A stretch of 64,000 bases of DNA from Gadus chalcogrammus (lineage: Eukaryota; Chordata; Actinopteri; Gadiformes; Gadidae): NCBI RefSeq assembly GCF_026213295.1, contig NC_079419.1, forward strand, positions 20,419,873-20,483,872. The letters are read 5' to 3'. The notes beneath the pieces are model-generated. The model ran no database searches. It saw only the letters and a program-made list of their open reading frames with translations, and was not told the DNA's origin. How positions within the stretch are numbered: position 1 is the first letter of the stretch; each line of letters begins with the position of its first letter. The position numbers and the translations under genes were made by a program. This document shows, piece after piece, positions 48,400 through 64,000 of the stretch.

Positions 48400-49240
48400 G
48401 TGGATACGTATTGCATTATTACGTGAAATCTTTCTATTGGAAAATGATCATTAAACGAGTCCTAGTTTAGGGCGGGCAGACGTGGAGTCACCCTCCCAGT
48501 GTTATGGTTGGAGAGTCTGCTCGGCTGACGATTGGACAGCGATGTGTCGGAAGGATGCCAAATATGGCAAGGGTGCCCTGGAGACACGCAGCGTACGCAC
48601 TAAGTGTGTGGGCGTGGTCTCTTGCGTGATCCTGGCAAGGAGAATAAAACAAACAATAGGCCAAGTCGAAGAGCTTTTATTCCAAAGTAATTGTACTGAA
48701 AATAAAAAAACATGTTCCTGATACAAGATGCATCATGAATGATATATATACAAAACGTTTACAAAAAAATAATCTTAGCTGTACTGGATTTTAGTAGGCA
48801 ACTAAATGGAAGGGCATTTTGCCTTTACACAACATACATGTATTTACACCCATTTAGACCACACCCGTACAACTAGTGAAGTGACTGGTGTATATATATA
48901 TAGAACTAGACACCATAATCACCATGTTTCAAGTGATGCCCGAATTGATCAATGCAGCTCATGTAAATCTAAATCTATTGTCTGTCATGGAAATCACACT
49001 TACACATATATATATATATACACAGACACACACCCCGACTACACCTGCCAGGTGTGGTGAAGGATACCTTTACCTGCTCATTAGGTACACAAGTGGGTCT
49101 TTCCTATAACATGGCATGTGCCAACACTTACAGGTCACCCATTATTTACAACGTTTGTATCATCAGCTGACTTGAAAAACGTATTGTATCCAATCAACAG
49201 TCCAGGACGTCCCTGGAGGGGGGGGGGGTCTCAGGCCGGC
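48400..49240. other. Convergent spacer between jun and tada1
   Basis: Holds the presumed tada1 3' untranslated region; a minus-strand AATAAA occurs at about 48676-48682 (plus strand ttttatt). Short TA repeats lie near 48890 and 49007. Nothing else was recognised. Confidence 0.5.
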
Positions 49241-54336
<5,096 letters not shown>

Positions 54337-54575
54337 AGCTGATGTTTGAGACTGACGTCATCACTCAGCGCCGACCTTCCAGTCCTAAATAATAAGTGAC
54401 TACTTTTAGTGTGTGCTGCGTTTAATGTTGAATTGATTGATGGGGGCTACAGATCGAACAAGGGTCATTATTCATAACACTAAACACATTTTAGTAGATA
54501 CATGTGATTCTCTGCGATTTCCTTTGGTGTGATTGTGTTCAAGTTGTACAGGTTTGGATGTAGCCAATGCATACC

Positions 54576-54727
54576 GTCGGTAGGGGGCAGCAGAGCGTCG
54601 GTAGGGGGCGGTAGAGCGTCGGTAGGGGGCGGTAGAGCGTCGGTAGGGGGCGGTAGAGCGTCGGTATGGGGAGGTAGAGCGTCGGTGGGGGGGGGGGGGT
54701 AGAGCGTCGGTAGGGGGCGGCAGAGCG
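54576..54727. repeat. Seven-copy 21-bp minisatellite with GC-box-like core, upstream of tada1
   Basis: Units of gtcggtagggggcggtagagc repeat seven times with small changes; most contain GGGGGCGG, an Sp1/KLF-type core. One unit has an expanded G run. The array starts 240 bp upstream of the tada1 start codon. Confidence 0.9.
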
Positions 54728-57060
54728 CAGCCTCTATTTCTGTATTGGAAGGCCATATTTATTAAGGAGGGCCATACTAATATTTATTATAGTATTTCTG
54801 TCAATAAGTCTGTGAAGCTTCATTTCGGTTTAGAACACTTTGAAAAATGTAATGCTTCACATACAGTGATTGACCTCAAGTTATTGGCAGAAAGGCTATA
54901 TTAATCAGATAAGACTTTAAATGTCATCATTCTATTGATAACTAATCGGACCACGTGACATATTACCAGTTTTATAAATTATTATTATACAAATAGGTCA
55001 AATACGATTAATCCTGATTCTTGACAAATCTAAGGTCATTTTAAAACCTATGGATCAAAAAATGTTAGGCCTTTTCATGGGACTTTGGACATTTAATCAT
55101 GTGGTAATCGATGAAGCCATTGAATAGCACTTGTGTATAAGGAAGTTGTGTACAACCACCCCCTGAGCAAGCCCCCACCCCAAACGCACACACGCATGCA
55201 CACACACACACACACACATACATTTGGCCTTCGGCTATGTTACTTTAATCAACAAAATAGACTTGCAACCACAATGTATATCTCAGCCCTATGACTCACG
55301 GCATATATCAGAATACATGGAATCATAAAGCCTAGACTTCAACATAAGAGGAGACCACCAAAGATAATCAAAGAAATTAGAGAAATCACAGTCCTGTATA
55401 TAACTCTATATTATATATATAACTTTCCTTCCCTTTGAGTCTGCCAATCTTTATATATATGTGATACATAAATATACAAATGCATTACTATTTGAATTGG
55501 CTCAGTATCAAATGGCAGATTTGATACTGAGGAAAAGAGAAGCACAATTTTCAAGACTCTGTGGCTGGTCAGTTGTTTGTTATTTCTGGATCTTGCTCAG
55601 AGCTTAGGCCTTCATCGACTCCCCTGCACTATCAAAATAAATTACATTCATCCATGGCAACTGTTACTGTGCTCAACATGAGAAAAATGTGCCTAATCTG
55701 TGTTTCAGAAATAGACATGTCCGTCAAAATATAAGGGGCCCAAAACATCTTTAATAAATTAAGAATGTTTGTAGTGTTTTCGCTTAAAGCATTAAAAAAG
55801 AGGGCTTTAAAGGAATGAGGAAGACCACTATTCAAACATTTCATTCAGGATAAACACATTTTGTTCCACAGTTCCTGGACATGGGAATATATTGAGTGTT
55901 TTATTTATAGGTCTGCCTGCCCTATTGATGTAAGGTGCGGTTTAGAGGTATTTGCCTTCTCCTTCAGTGAGTCGAATTCATCATTTTATGCCAATTCCAT
56001 TTTCCGAAGTAAATCTGGTCCTATTTTTATGTATTCCACTGTATTCATTTGTTAAATATCCTAAATCCTAAGTGGCATTATTATAATCGCTTTTGGATGA
56101 AAATTAAAATCTACCAAGAGTATGACGTCACTTTGTCATAAAGCAGAATGAGATCATCAAGTCTATAGATCACTCATGCTGTTAAAGTAAAAGCTGAGGT
56201 CTTGATGTTGAGCAGGTATTTTTATTTTTATTTAAACATACAATTTCTATCATCGCTTTTTTTGTCTCGGAAAAGTACAAGGTGAGCTTTTTGTACTTTA
56301 GATTCGGTATAGTATATGAGCAGCCCTTTTTCAAGGATGTTCTGTGCGATGTGTACTTGATTCAGGAGATGTTGCAAAATAAGATATTTTTAGTTAAAAA
56401 AACGCAGAAAAAAAAAATCAGTCTCTCTTTATCTGAGAGACTGAAATACAGCTGCAAACATTCAACAAACACCCCTGCACCTCATATAAGCCATCTTCTC
56501 TTTCCCAGAAATCCGCCTAACACGGCAGCCATTTTGGTGGTCGAAGCACCCTGGCACTCAAGAAGTTCCACCAAGAAGAAGACAGAGAGGACTTTCTCCC
56601 AGGCCAGACCTCCAATCGTCTCCCTAGGGACTAGGCAGCCCACCCCGAACCTCGTCCTGAGTGTGGTTCACCCACCAAGGAGCCGAGGGATGTCCCCTTC
56701 TCTGTTGCAGCCAATGAATGGCCTGGATTTTCTTTGCAGGTGTGAGGTGAGGAGCCATGACACCCCTCTAAGAGTTTAACATGACTAAGAGAGTGTCTGA
56801 CTTACGGCTCTTGGGGCCCGCAAGGTATGAAGAAGGCCGCCCCCCCATTTCTCCGTCGGGCGGCAACGTACGCCTTTCTCAAGACAGAAACCCCCAAAAG
56901 CTGTCAGACTGACGGACAGAGTTTGTTGGACGGTTGGACATGATCTTAACAGACAGTGGACAATTGCCACCCAATAATGAATACACACATCCTGGTTGGA
57001 ATTTCTTGACACATGTCTCTCACAAGAACCACGACAGGGTGTCATTGAGGCGTAACTGTA

Positions 57061-57062
<2 letters not shown>

Positions 57063-57144
<82 letters not shown>
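57063..57144. repeat. (CA)n microsatellite
   Basis: About 82 bp of CA dinucleotides, followed by degenerate CA to about 57230. Confidence 0.95.
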
Positions 57145-57147
<3 letters not shown>

Positions 57148-57960
57148 ACACACACGCCAGCACACCAACACATACATACACATATACTCAGATACTTAGG
57201 CACACATGCAAACAAACACATGCAAGCATGGACAAAACACAGACTGTCACACTTTAAAACATTCTTATTATAGTGAGGCTGCTACAATGATCCAATGTCA
57301 AATATTACAGACTCTACAAAGAGTTTACACTGGAGCTTTCTTTTATATGCGGAGAACCTTCTCACCCAAGCTTCTTGAAATAGAAACCAGAATAAGGGTT
57401 CTCTTTGTACAGCATGACTTGCAACCAAATAATTATAATATTTGAAAGTCAAATCCCTCCCTTCTTCTCCCAACAGCTAACCTTTCTTACCACAACAATG
57501 ACAAAGATGACAAGCAACCAGTATACCACTTATGACAGCATAAATCCACAGGACGGGCCCAAGCCATGTTGCTCAACTGTATTTTATTGCTGTGTTTGAA
57601 ATGCACCAATTTTCAGTGCAGTGAGTCACTGCCCTGAGAAACTTTATTATCCACATAGTCTTTAAGAGCCTGTCTCGGTATGGGCTGTTGTTATTTTATT
57701 GTTACATTTTTATGTTCTCTGAACATTCCCTAGTAAAAAAATATTGAAACAACGTCTTCTTTTCCTTTGCCTTCGGTTGTCCCCTCATATATATTGCATT
57801 TTTAATGTGTGAGAAAGGTAAAGACCAAAACAACAAAAGAAACAGCGTGGCGTGACTGGGAGGGTCGCTGTAGTTAATCAGCTGCAACATGAGATCCGGT
57901 TTATCTTCAGTATTTCTGACGGTGAGCGGATGTTACATCATTACATCTTATGTCCCCCAC

Positions 57961-58722
57961 AGGATGAGGGGTAGGGGGTGAGGGGGAGGGGTAAAGGGGG
58001 AGAAGTGAGAGGGGGAGAGGTGAGGGGGAGAGGGTAGAGGGTGAGGGGGAGGGGTAGAGGGGGAGAGGTGAGAGGGGGAGAGGTGAGGGGGAGGGGGTAG
58101 AGGGTGAGTGAGAGGGGGAGAGGGGGAGGGGTAGAGGGGGAGAGGTGAGGGGGAGAGGGTAGAGGGGGAGGGGTAGAGGGGGAGGGTGAGGGGTAGAGGG
58201 GGAGAGGTGAGGGGGAGAGGGTAGAAGGTGAGGGGTAGAGGGGGAGAGGTGAGGGGGAGAGGGTAAAGGGTGAGGATGAGGGGGGAGGGGTGATGGGTAG
58301 AGGGTAAGGTGGAGAGGGGTGAGGGGTAGAGGGTGAGGGGTGAGAGGTAGAAGGTGAGGGGTGAGGGGTAGGGGGAGAGTGGTAGAAGGTGAGGGGTAGA
58401 GGGTCAGGGGTAGAGGGTGAGGGGTGAGGGGTAGAGGGGGAGGGGTAGAGGGTGAGGGGTAGAGGGTGAGGGGTAGAGGGTGAGGGGGTAGAGGGTGAGG
58501 GGTGAGGGCTAGAGGGTGAGGGGTAGAGGGTGAGGGGGAGAGGGTGAGGGGTAGAGGGTGAGGGGTGAGGGGGGAGGGGGGGAGGGGTAGAGGGTGAGGG
58601 GTAGGGGTGAGGGGGGAGGGGGTGAGGGGTAGAGGGTGAGGGGTAGGGGTAAGGGGGGAGGGGGTGAGGGGTAGAGGGGTAGAGGGTGAGGGGGAGAGGG
58701 TGAGGGGTAGAGGGTGAGGGGT
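57961..58722. repeat. Purine-rich minisatellite, gaggggtagagggtgag units
   Basis: About 760 bp of G/A/T units such as gaggggtagagggtgag and gggggagaggtgag, with higher-order blocks of about 40-60 bp. The pyrimidine strand gives a 275-codon Pro/Ser/Leu frame that is an artefact. Confidence 0.92.
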
Positions 58723-58845
58723 TGTTTAGGCCCGTCAGAAGCCCCCAGACGACCCCTTGCTCGACCACGAGCCCCGATCCCCAGCGGATCGGTTTCTCCC
58801 TTCCTCTCCACTGATTACAGACTACAGACTATACAGAGAGCCATT

Positions 58846-58851
58846 GCTCTC

Positions 58852-58949
<98 letters not shown>

Positions 58950-59309
58950 GCTCTCTCTCGCCCTCTCTCTCGCTCTTGTCTTTGCCCTCTTTCTCTCTCT
59001 GTCTCTCTCCCTCTCCCTCGCCAAAGTTTTTATTTGTGAGTGATATTCAAAAACATACTTCTCAGGCACTTTCTATGGAAAGAATGTAAATGTCTCTGTA
59101 TTTAAAAAGATGAGGGGAAGGGGAGGAGGAAGGGGAGGGGAGAGGAAACGTTGGCAATTTGGAAAGATTCCATCCCAGTGTCAGCTCTCCCCCACCTCCC
59201 TTCTATCCAATCATTCCCATTTCTCCTTCTTGCCCTCTCCCCTCCCCTCCGCTCCCTCCTCCCTCTCCCTCTCCCTCTCCCTCTCTCTCTCCTCTCTCTC
59301 TCTCACTCT

Positions 59310-59384
<75 letters not shown>

Positions 59385-59393
59385 CTCTCTCTC
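58846..59393. repeat. Two (CT)n tracts
   Basis: CT-rich tracts at 58846-59022 and 59255-59393, separated by a purine-rich stretch (59110-59150) and plain sequence. Intergenic. Confidence 0.9.
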
Positions 59394-60466
59394 TCATGCC
59401 TCTCTCCCGTCTCTGTCTCCCCATCCTGTTTGGCATTCAGCAATGTGTTTCTCGTTGTCTCCACCAAATCCTCTTAGACTCAATTTGCTTGGTTGGCATT
59501 TTTATACTGCGCCAAAACCAACTGGAGACCACGTCACTTCACCCCCCTCCCCCCTCCTTCTCTCACAGCGATACATGTTGATCCAGGTTGATGGAAGAAA
59601 TTTAATCTTTAGCATAACTGGAAGGGCATTAATACAACAAGCATTTATATTCCTCTCAGAATGACACTCATAAATACAGTTGGAAAGGAGGGGAGAAACT
59701 ATTTTTGAAAGATTATTTTGCTGTTTCCTTGGTATCGATATTTAAAGATAAATTATAAAATGTCTGTAACATATAGAGTTATTAAGGCCATTGCCAGTTT
59801 AGGATGACGCCATACATCAGGCTACTCTTTTCTAGTGATAACTACGGAACAGAAACCATATCTGAACAAGTCATTAAGTTTTGTACTATTTACGCATATA
59901 GTTTGGTCATATGTAGTAGTCAGTGGGGACTATATAGAATCTGATTACTCTAAAAAAACATAATTATTTGAACTGTGTAACCTGAATTGTGACTGGATCT
60001 TGAGTTTGATTTTGAATGCAAGTGTGCATGTATTCTTGGCCATCGTTTTTCAGTCCTCCCTTGGATGTCAATCGATTAAATGCAAATCCTCTGCCTGCAG
60101 AGGCGAGAGACTTTAAACACTGTTGTCTCTGCCAGGCACACAATTCATGGGGCTTCAATAAACTTTTGGCACTGATCTTGTCTTCTCTTCCTCTTTAGCC
60201 ATGTACTACAACAAGCTATGTACATATTCATACGGGGGGTCCCCATCGCTGTAGGAAGGGATCTGGAGAAGAAAAACAAAATTCTTCCAATCCCTTGGGA
60301 GGTGGGTATAGTTTCTGGGGAGCTGGGGAGACCTTCACAGAAGTAAAGAGCAGGCTTCTCTTTCCAACACTTCTACACAACATTTATACTCACAACAAAT
60401 ACACTCTATAATTTATGTCTGAGGTGCTCCAGCCCGCCCCGTGGCCTCAGCAGGCGCCCTCCACCC

Positions 60467-63400
60467 TCAGTCTATGGGCCGGACCATGATGCGGACCGCC
60501 TTCATGGAGTAGAAGCCCCCGCCGTACTCGGCCCAGAAGATGCCGTCCTGGTACTTGCTGCGGTAGACGCCGCCGGTGTACCACACGCCGTTCAGGTTGG
60601 CCTGGCCGCAGCTGTTGTACCACCAGCCTCCCTTCTGGAAGTGGGCGCAGTTACCTTCCGGGAGAGAGCGAGAGAGAGCGAGAGCACGGCAGCGGTGAGA
60701 TCCTCTGGTTAACCATTGATGCTTTTATCCCCAAAAGTCACTTCATCAGCCTGACACCCAGTGGCGGCGCCAGGGGGGGGCTAGGGGGTGAGAGCACCCC
60801 CTAGATTGGCCATAGCACCCCCATAGCACCCCCAAGAAAATAATGGTTTATTTATTATTGTTATTTAATTTCATTCTGAGTTCTTAATAAAATGTATTGT
60901 GTGATAATAATATTTTAATCACAAAAGAAAATAACAGATTGAAATAAACAGATTGTTCACGTAGCACGACACAGACACGTTGCGTGCGTGAACGTGATTG
61001 TTCAATGAGTAGTAGGCTAAGTAACAGTAATCCTGGCGATCGGTCAATTCTCTTATTATTGTGGTTTTGAGTGCCTACTGTTTGGTTTCATTCATGATTT
61101 GATTGTGACCTAAAATAATATACTCTTTTTGAAAGCATTTCTGACTCTTTGCGTGTTTAAGTTAATTCTATCTGACATTCTTATCTGCCGTCTTTAGTTA
61201 GAAGTGTATTGAACTTGGTAGGCCTATGTTTAGTTTAATTTGTCGCTCATGGTAGTGGTGACCTGGTAGTCATCTGGCGCAAACTTTAATCCACACACTG
61301 AAGTAAGTGAAGTATTTGGGATTACGTTATCTATAACATGCTGCATCCATTTTGACCGTCGGAGATGAACGCGGCTTTGTGCGCGTCCGTCAGAAGTAGC
61401 CTAATGACAATAATAAAACGATCGATTTGAATGGCGCTTTTTATGTACCCCATAGACCCGTTAGAGTGCAAACGTGTAAACATATGTGAAGATATGGTGG
61501 GGAGGTGTTGTAGTAGAGAAAATTGAGACTCATATGCTATCACCCTAATTTCATAGCACCCTCAGTAAAACGCTGAGCACCCCCATAGCACCACCAGAAA
61601 AAAATCTCTGGCGCCGCCACTGCTGACACCCATAAACAATGAAAGGTCGGAGGAAGTTTACATTGACCTTACAATGCAGGTTCCTTTCCCCCCAACATGC
61701 CTTAAATGCAATATGGCAAGATGGGAACAACAATTCTGACAAATGTCCTTATTGTAAGGCGCTTTGGATGACAGCGTCGGCTAAATGACCGAAATGGAAA
61801 TGTAAATGGAATACTAGGTGGAAGATGACAAATTTTTGTTGATTCCTCTCACATCATAATAAGTTTCCTTATCTTTTTTTTAAATCTTTTTGTTCGTAGC
61901 ATTAGCTTAGCTTTGGTAGCCTCCTGCCTCATGAGACCCCCGCTCCCACTGCGGCGTCCCCCGCCGCGTGCCGCCCTCCTACCGGCGTAGCCATCCTTGT
62001 CGCGGTCCAGCGTGGTGAACTGCTTGCCGTTGTGGCTGCCGAGCGAGTCTCCGGCGTTCCCCTGGTAGGTGCCCAGCCGCAGCCTGTAGCCCTCGGCCTC
62101 GGGCTCCAGGTGGAAGCTGCTGTACTGGGCGTACACCTTCTTGCCCGTCCAGTCCTCCAGCTCCACCAGCAGCTTGTAGTCTCCCTGCCGCCCCAGCTTG
62201 TAGATCCCCTCCAGCCCCAGCCAGTACTCCCCGTCGATGTTCCCGAAGCCACTCTGCGTGAGGGGAGATTACAGGAGCGTCAGAGGATGATTACAGAAGA
62301 TACGGTTCCTGTGGGAGTCTTTGGCCTTCGTCAAGAGTAAAGGGATGGGGGGGGGGATTGTTTAGGTGGACTTGAAACAAAAATCTGGGACGTGTATCAG
62401 TCGGATAACGGTTTGGTTGACAATCCCGAGAAACCAATTACAAAGTACATTCTTTTAAACGGAGACACATGGCCCACCATGGCATGCGAAGGCTGCTCTC
62501 CTCTCAGAGTTCCTTCTCAAAGGAGAAACCAAGGTATTCAGAAAAAAAAAAAAGAAGAAGAAGAAAAGCCCTGCATCAATCCAGAGAATGGTTGTGCGAT
62601 GGGCTCCTCTTTCAAACTGGCCCAGCACCCCATGCCGTGGATCAGCGGGTAACAGCGATACTCTAGCAGCCTGTTGAATAATCACCAGCATTATGCCTCT
62701 GGCAGCATGCCTCTGACACACTTCACCAGGGAGGGCTGGGCCGCGGTGGGCTGGATTAACTGCTGGAGGCCCCTGAGGATGATGAATGATGTGGGCTCTC
62801 ATGACGGTCGGTTTGGGTGGTTGGGTATGGGAAGGGGTGGGGGGGGTTTGGCCTCTCTCGTTGTGTGCATGAACATGATGACTTTGAGTGGGGGGTGGGC
62901 AAATTCATTTTGAAGAGTAATTTAGCTCCCATTTGGGGTGTTTAATACGCACACTGAACAGAACACTGCATCATTCAGTCTGCCAACACTTATACAATCC
63001 ACCGCGGACAGAGAGAGGGAGGATGGGGGAGAGAAGGGGAGAGGGGGGGAGATAGAAAGGGAGGAAAGGAGTGGGGAGGGAGAGAGGGAGAGGGATAGAG
63101 AGAGGGGTGAGAGAGAAAGGAAGAGAACCAAAGGAGAAATGATTGAAAAAGAGAGCATGGAATGGAAGGAGAAAGAGTGTAAGAGTGTGAGAGAGGCAGA
63201 ATTTGAGAGGGATAGAGAGAGAAGGGGGAGAAAGAGGGAAAGTGGGAGCGATTGAGAAGAAGACGGTCAGCCGGGCTGTAGAGACAGAAGAAGATGGTTA
63301 GTAGGTCTGTTAGCAGCAGCGGCAGCGTAGCGGTGGTTTGGGTGGTGAGGAGTGGGGGTCGAGCTGACACTGAGCTGTGGAACATACTTTCCTACGAGGC

Positions 63401-64000
63401 CTGCATACTAAAGGCCGTCTAACGTTTCATAATGGGATTCCCAAGAAACGGAGCCCCGTCGGCGGCCCTCTCGCTCTCTCTCTCCGTCTCCGGGCTGCTG
63501 ACTCAGGCTGTCTGCGTTACCGCCGACTCAGGAACACTTCAGTCTGGGCCGCGGAGGGGGATGAGGTCCTCCACAACGCTCCGCACCAGATGGCCTCTCA
63601 CACACAAACGCACACACACTTCTGGATCTCCAGGTCCATGTAACAACAACACCCCGGCTGTTTGGACAGGAACGGATCACAGGCGGAGTGAGGATGAGGA
63701 GGGAGACAGAGGGAGCAGGGTGGGGGGGGGGGGGGGGGGGGAGAGTGGGAACGAGGGGGGGGGGGGAGAGTGGGAACGAGGGGGAACGAGGGAGAGAATA
63801 GGGAGAAGAAGAGTGAGGAAAGAGGGCTAGAGAGAGGGTGACAAGAAGAGGAAGGGAGAGGAAGGAGCGGGAGAGGGGGGGGGGGGGAGAAGGGGAGGGG
63901 AGGAGGAGAAAGACAGAGGGGGAGGGGAGAAGCAAGCGAGAACCTCCCCCAGTGGAGCCCTGTGCATCCTCACCTTGTAGCTGTCCCAGTTCCTGAAGAA
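60467..64000 (-). CDS. angptl1: Angiopoietin-like protein, fibrinogen-like domain (3' exons, partial)
   Basis: Three exons on the minus strand: 63974-64000 (cut by the window edge), 61983-62253 and 60467-60654 with the stop codon. They join in frame to about 160 residues of a fibrinogen-related domain: FFRNWDSYK, GFGNIDGEYWLGLEGIYKL, LLVELEDWTGKKVYAQYSSF, RLRLGTYQGNAGDSLGSHNG, FTTLDRDKDGYAGNCAHF, GGWWYNSCGQANLNGVWY and the end AVRIMVRPID. The MVRPID terminus and length fit ANGPTL1 (human ends MIKPID) better than ANGPTL2; the 1q25 synteny agrees. The protein is secreted and acts on vessel and other cells. The paralogue (a or b) cannot be told. The first intron shown is 1.7 kb, the second 1.3 kb and hosts a hAT-type element. 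Confidence 0.88.
60759..61622. mobile_element. Non-autonomous hAT-type DNA transposon in the angiopoietin-like intron
   Basis: Starts CAGTGGCGGCGCCAG and ends with its exact reverse complement CTGGCGCCGCCACTG. Flanked by a perfect 8-bp duplication ctgacacc (60751-60758 and 61623-61630). The 864-bp body has no transposase-like frame. The subterminal region repeats catagcaccccc several times at both ends. The perfect ends suggest a fairly recent insertion. Confidence 0.92.
61740..61820 (+). mobile_element. SINE 3' tail fragment
   Basis: attgtaaggcgctttggatg and gcgtcggctaaatgaccgaa followed by aaatgtaaat match the common tail of fish tRNA-derived SINEs (consensus of the type gtcgctttggataaaagcg). 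It lies 150 bp from the exon 61983-62253. Confidence 0.55.
62254..63973. repeat. Angiopoietin-like intron with purine-rich arrays
   Basis: Intron between the first two visible exons. It holds purine-rich degenerate repeats at about 62998-63260 and 63680-63935, the latter with long G runs. No exon was seen in it. Confidence 0.7.

Larger units (their letters stand above)
54728..60466. other. Intergenic region between tada1 and the angiopoietin-like gene
   Basis: No gene recognised in 5.7 kb. It holds CA tracts (55195-55218, 57063-57144), a purine-rich minisatellite (57961-58722) and CT tracts (58846-59022, 59255-59393). The 165-codon frame at 56282-56779 has no recognisable domain. Its right end would include the angiopoietin-like 3' untranslated region. 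Confidence 0.5.

Noticed and set aside
56282..56779. 165-codon plus-strand frame
   Set aside because: No recognisable domain, AT-rich start, no conserved motif.
57941..58768. 275-codon Pro/Ser/Thr-rich frame on the minus strand
   Set aside because: It is the complement of a G/A/T minisatellite with no start context, exon signals or domain.

Overview
The window is vertebrate nuclear DNA, almost certainly from a teleost fish. Genes are split by GT-AG introns, their proteins match vertebrate families over nearly full length, and fish-type transposons and very many simple repeats fill the introns and intergenic DNA. The density of long (CA)n/(GA)n tracts recalls gadiform (cod-like) genomes, but that is an inference. 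No bacterial, organellar or CRISPR-like content was seen.

Layout: 0.65-3.7 kb (-) holds the first three coding exons of a dynamin (dnm3 by synteny), with a CCAAT-rich promoter-like block at 4.7-5.1 kb; 9.7-12.4 kb (+) myocilin, complete in three exons with a TATA box; 14.4-15.4 kb a LINE remnant; 15.8-20.3 kb (-) a two-exon plpp6-like lipid phosphatase; 20.8-29.1 kb (+) peroxiredoxin 6 in five exons, with a decayed retrotransposon of the restriction-like-endonuclease type in its last intron; 30.2-43.0 kb (-) FGGY carbohydrate kinase in 15 exons; 46.5-48.4 kb (+) intronless jun with a recognisable promoter; 49.2-54.3 kb (-) tada1 in eight exons; 54.3-60.4 kb repeat-rich intergenic DNA; 60.5-64.0 kb (-) the last three exons of an angiopoietin-like gene (angptl1-like), running off the right edge. 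Joining the exons gives open frames close to the human protein lengths: myocilin 458 residues, plpp6 279, prdx6 224, fggy 555, jun 323, tada1 337.

The genes do not form one pathway. They are a conserved synteny block: dnm3, myoc, prdx6, tada1 and angptl1 sit on human 1q24-25, while jun and fggy are head-to-head neighbours on human 1p32. plpp6 and prdx6 are divergent with about 550 bp between them, prdx6 and fggy are convergent, fggy and jun divergent, jun and tada1 convergent.

The most interesting signals are: TG/CA microsatellites lying directly against splice junctions of fggy, tada1 and prdx6; a changed lipase motif in prdx6 (GDSWC instead of GDSWG); a changed catalytic-motif arginine in plpp6; two non-autonomous hAT-type elements with shared ends and perfect 8-bp target duplications; a 20-bp perfect inverted repeat carrying CCAAT boxes upstream of the dynamin; and a GC-box-bearing minisatellite just upstream of tada1. 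I found no wholly new multi-gene system.
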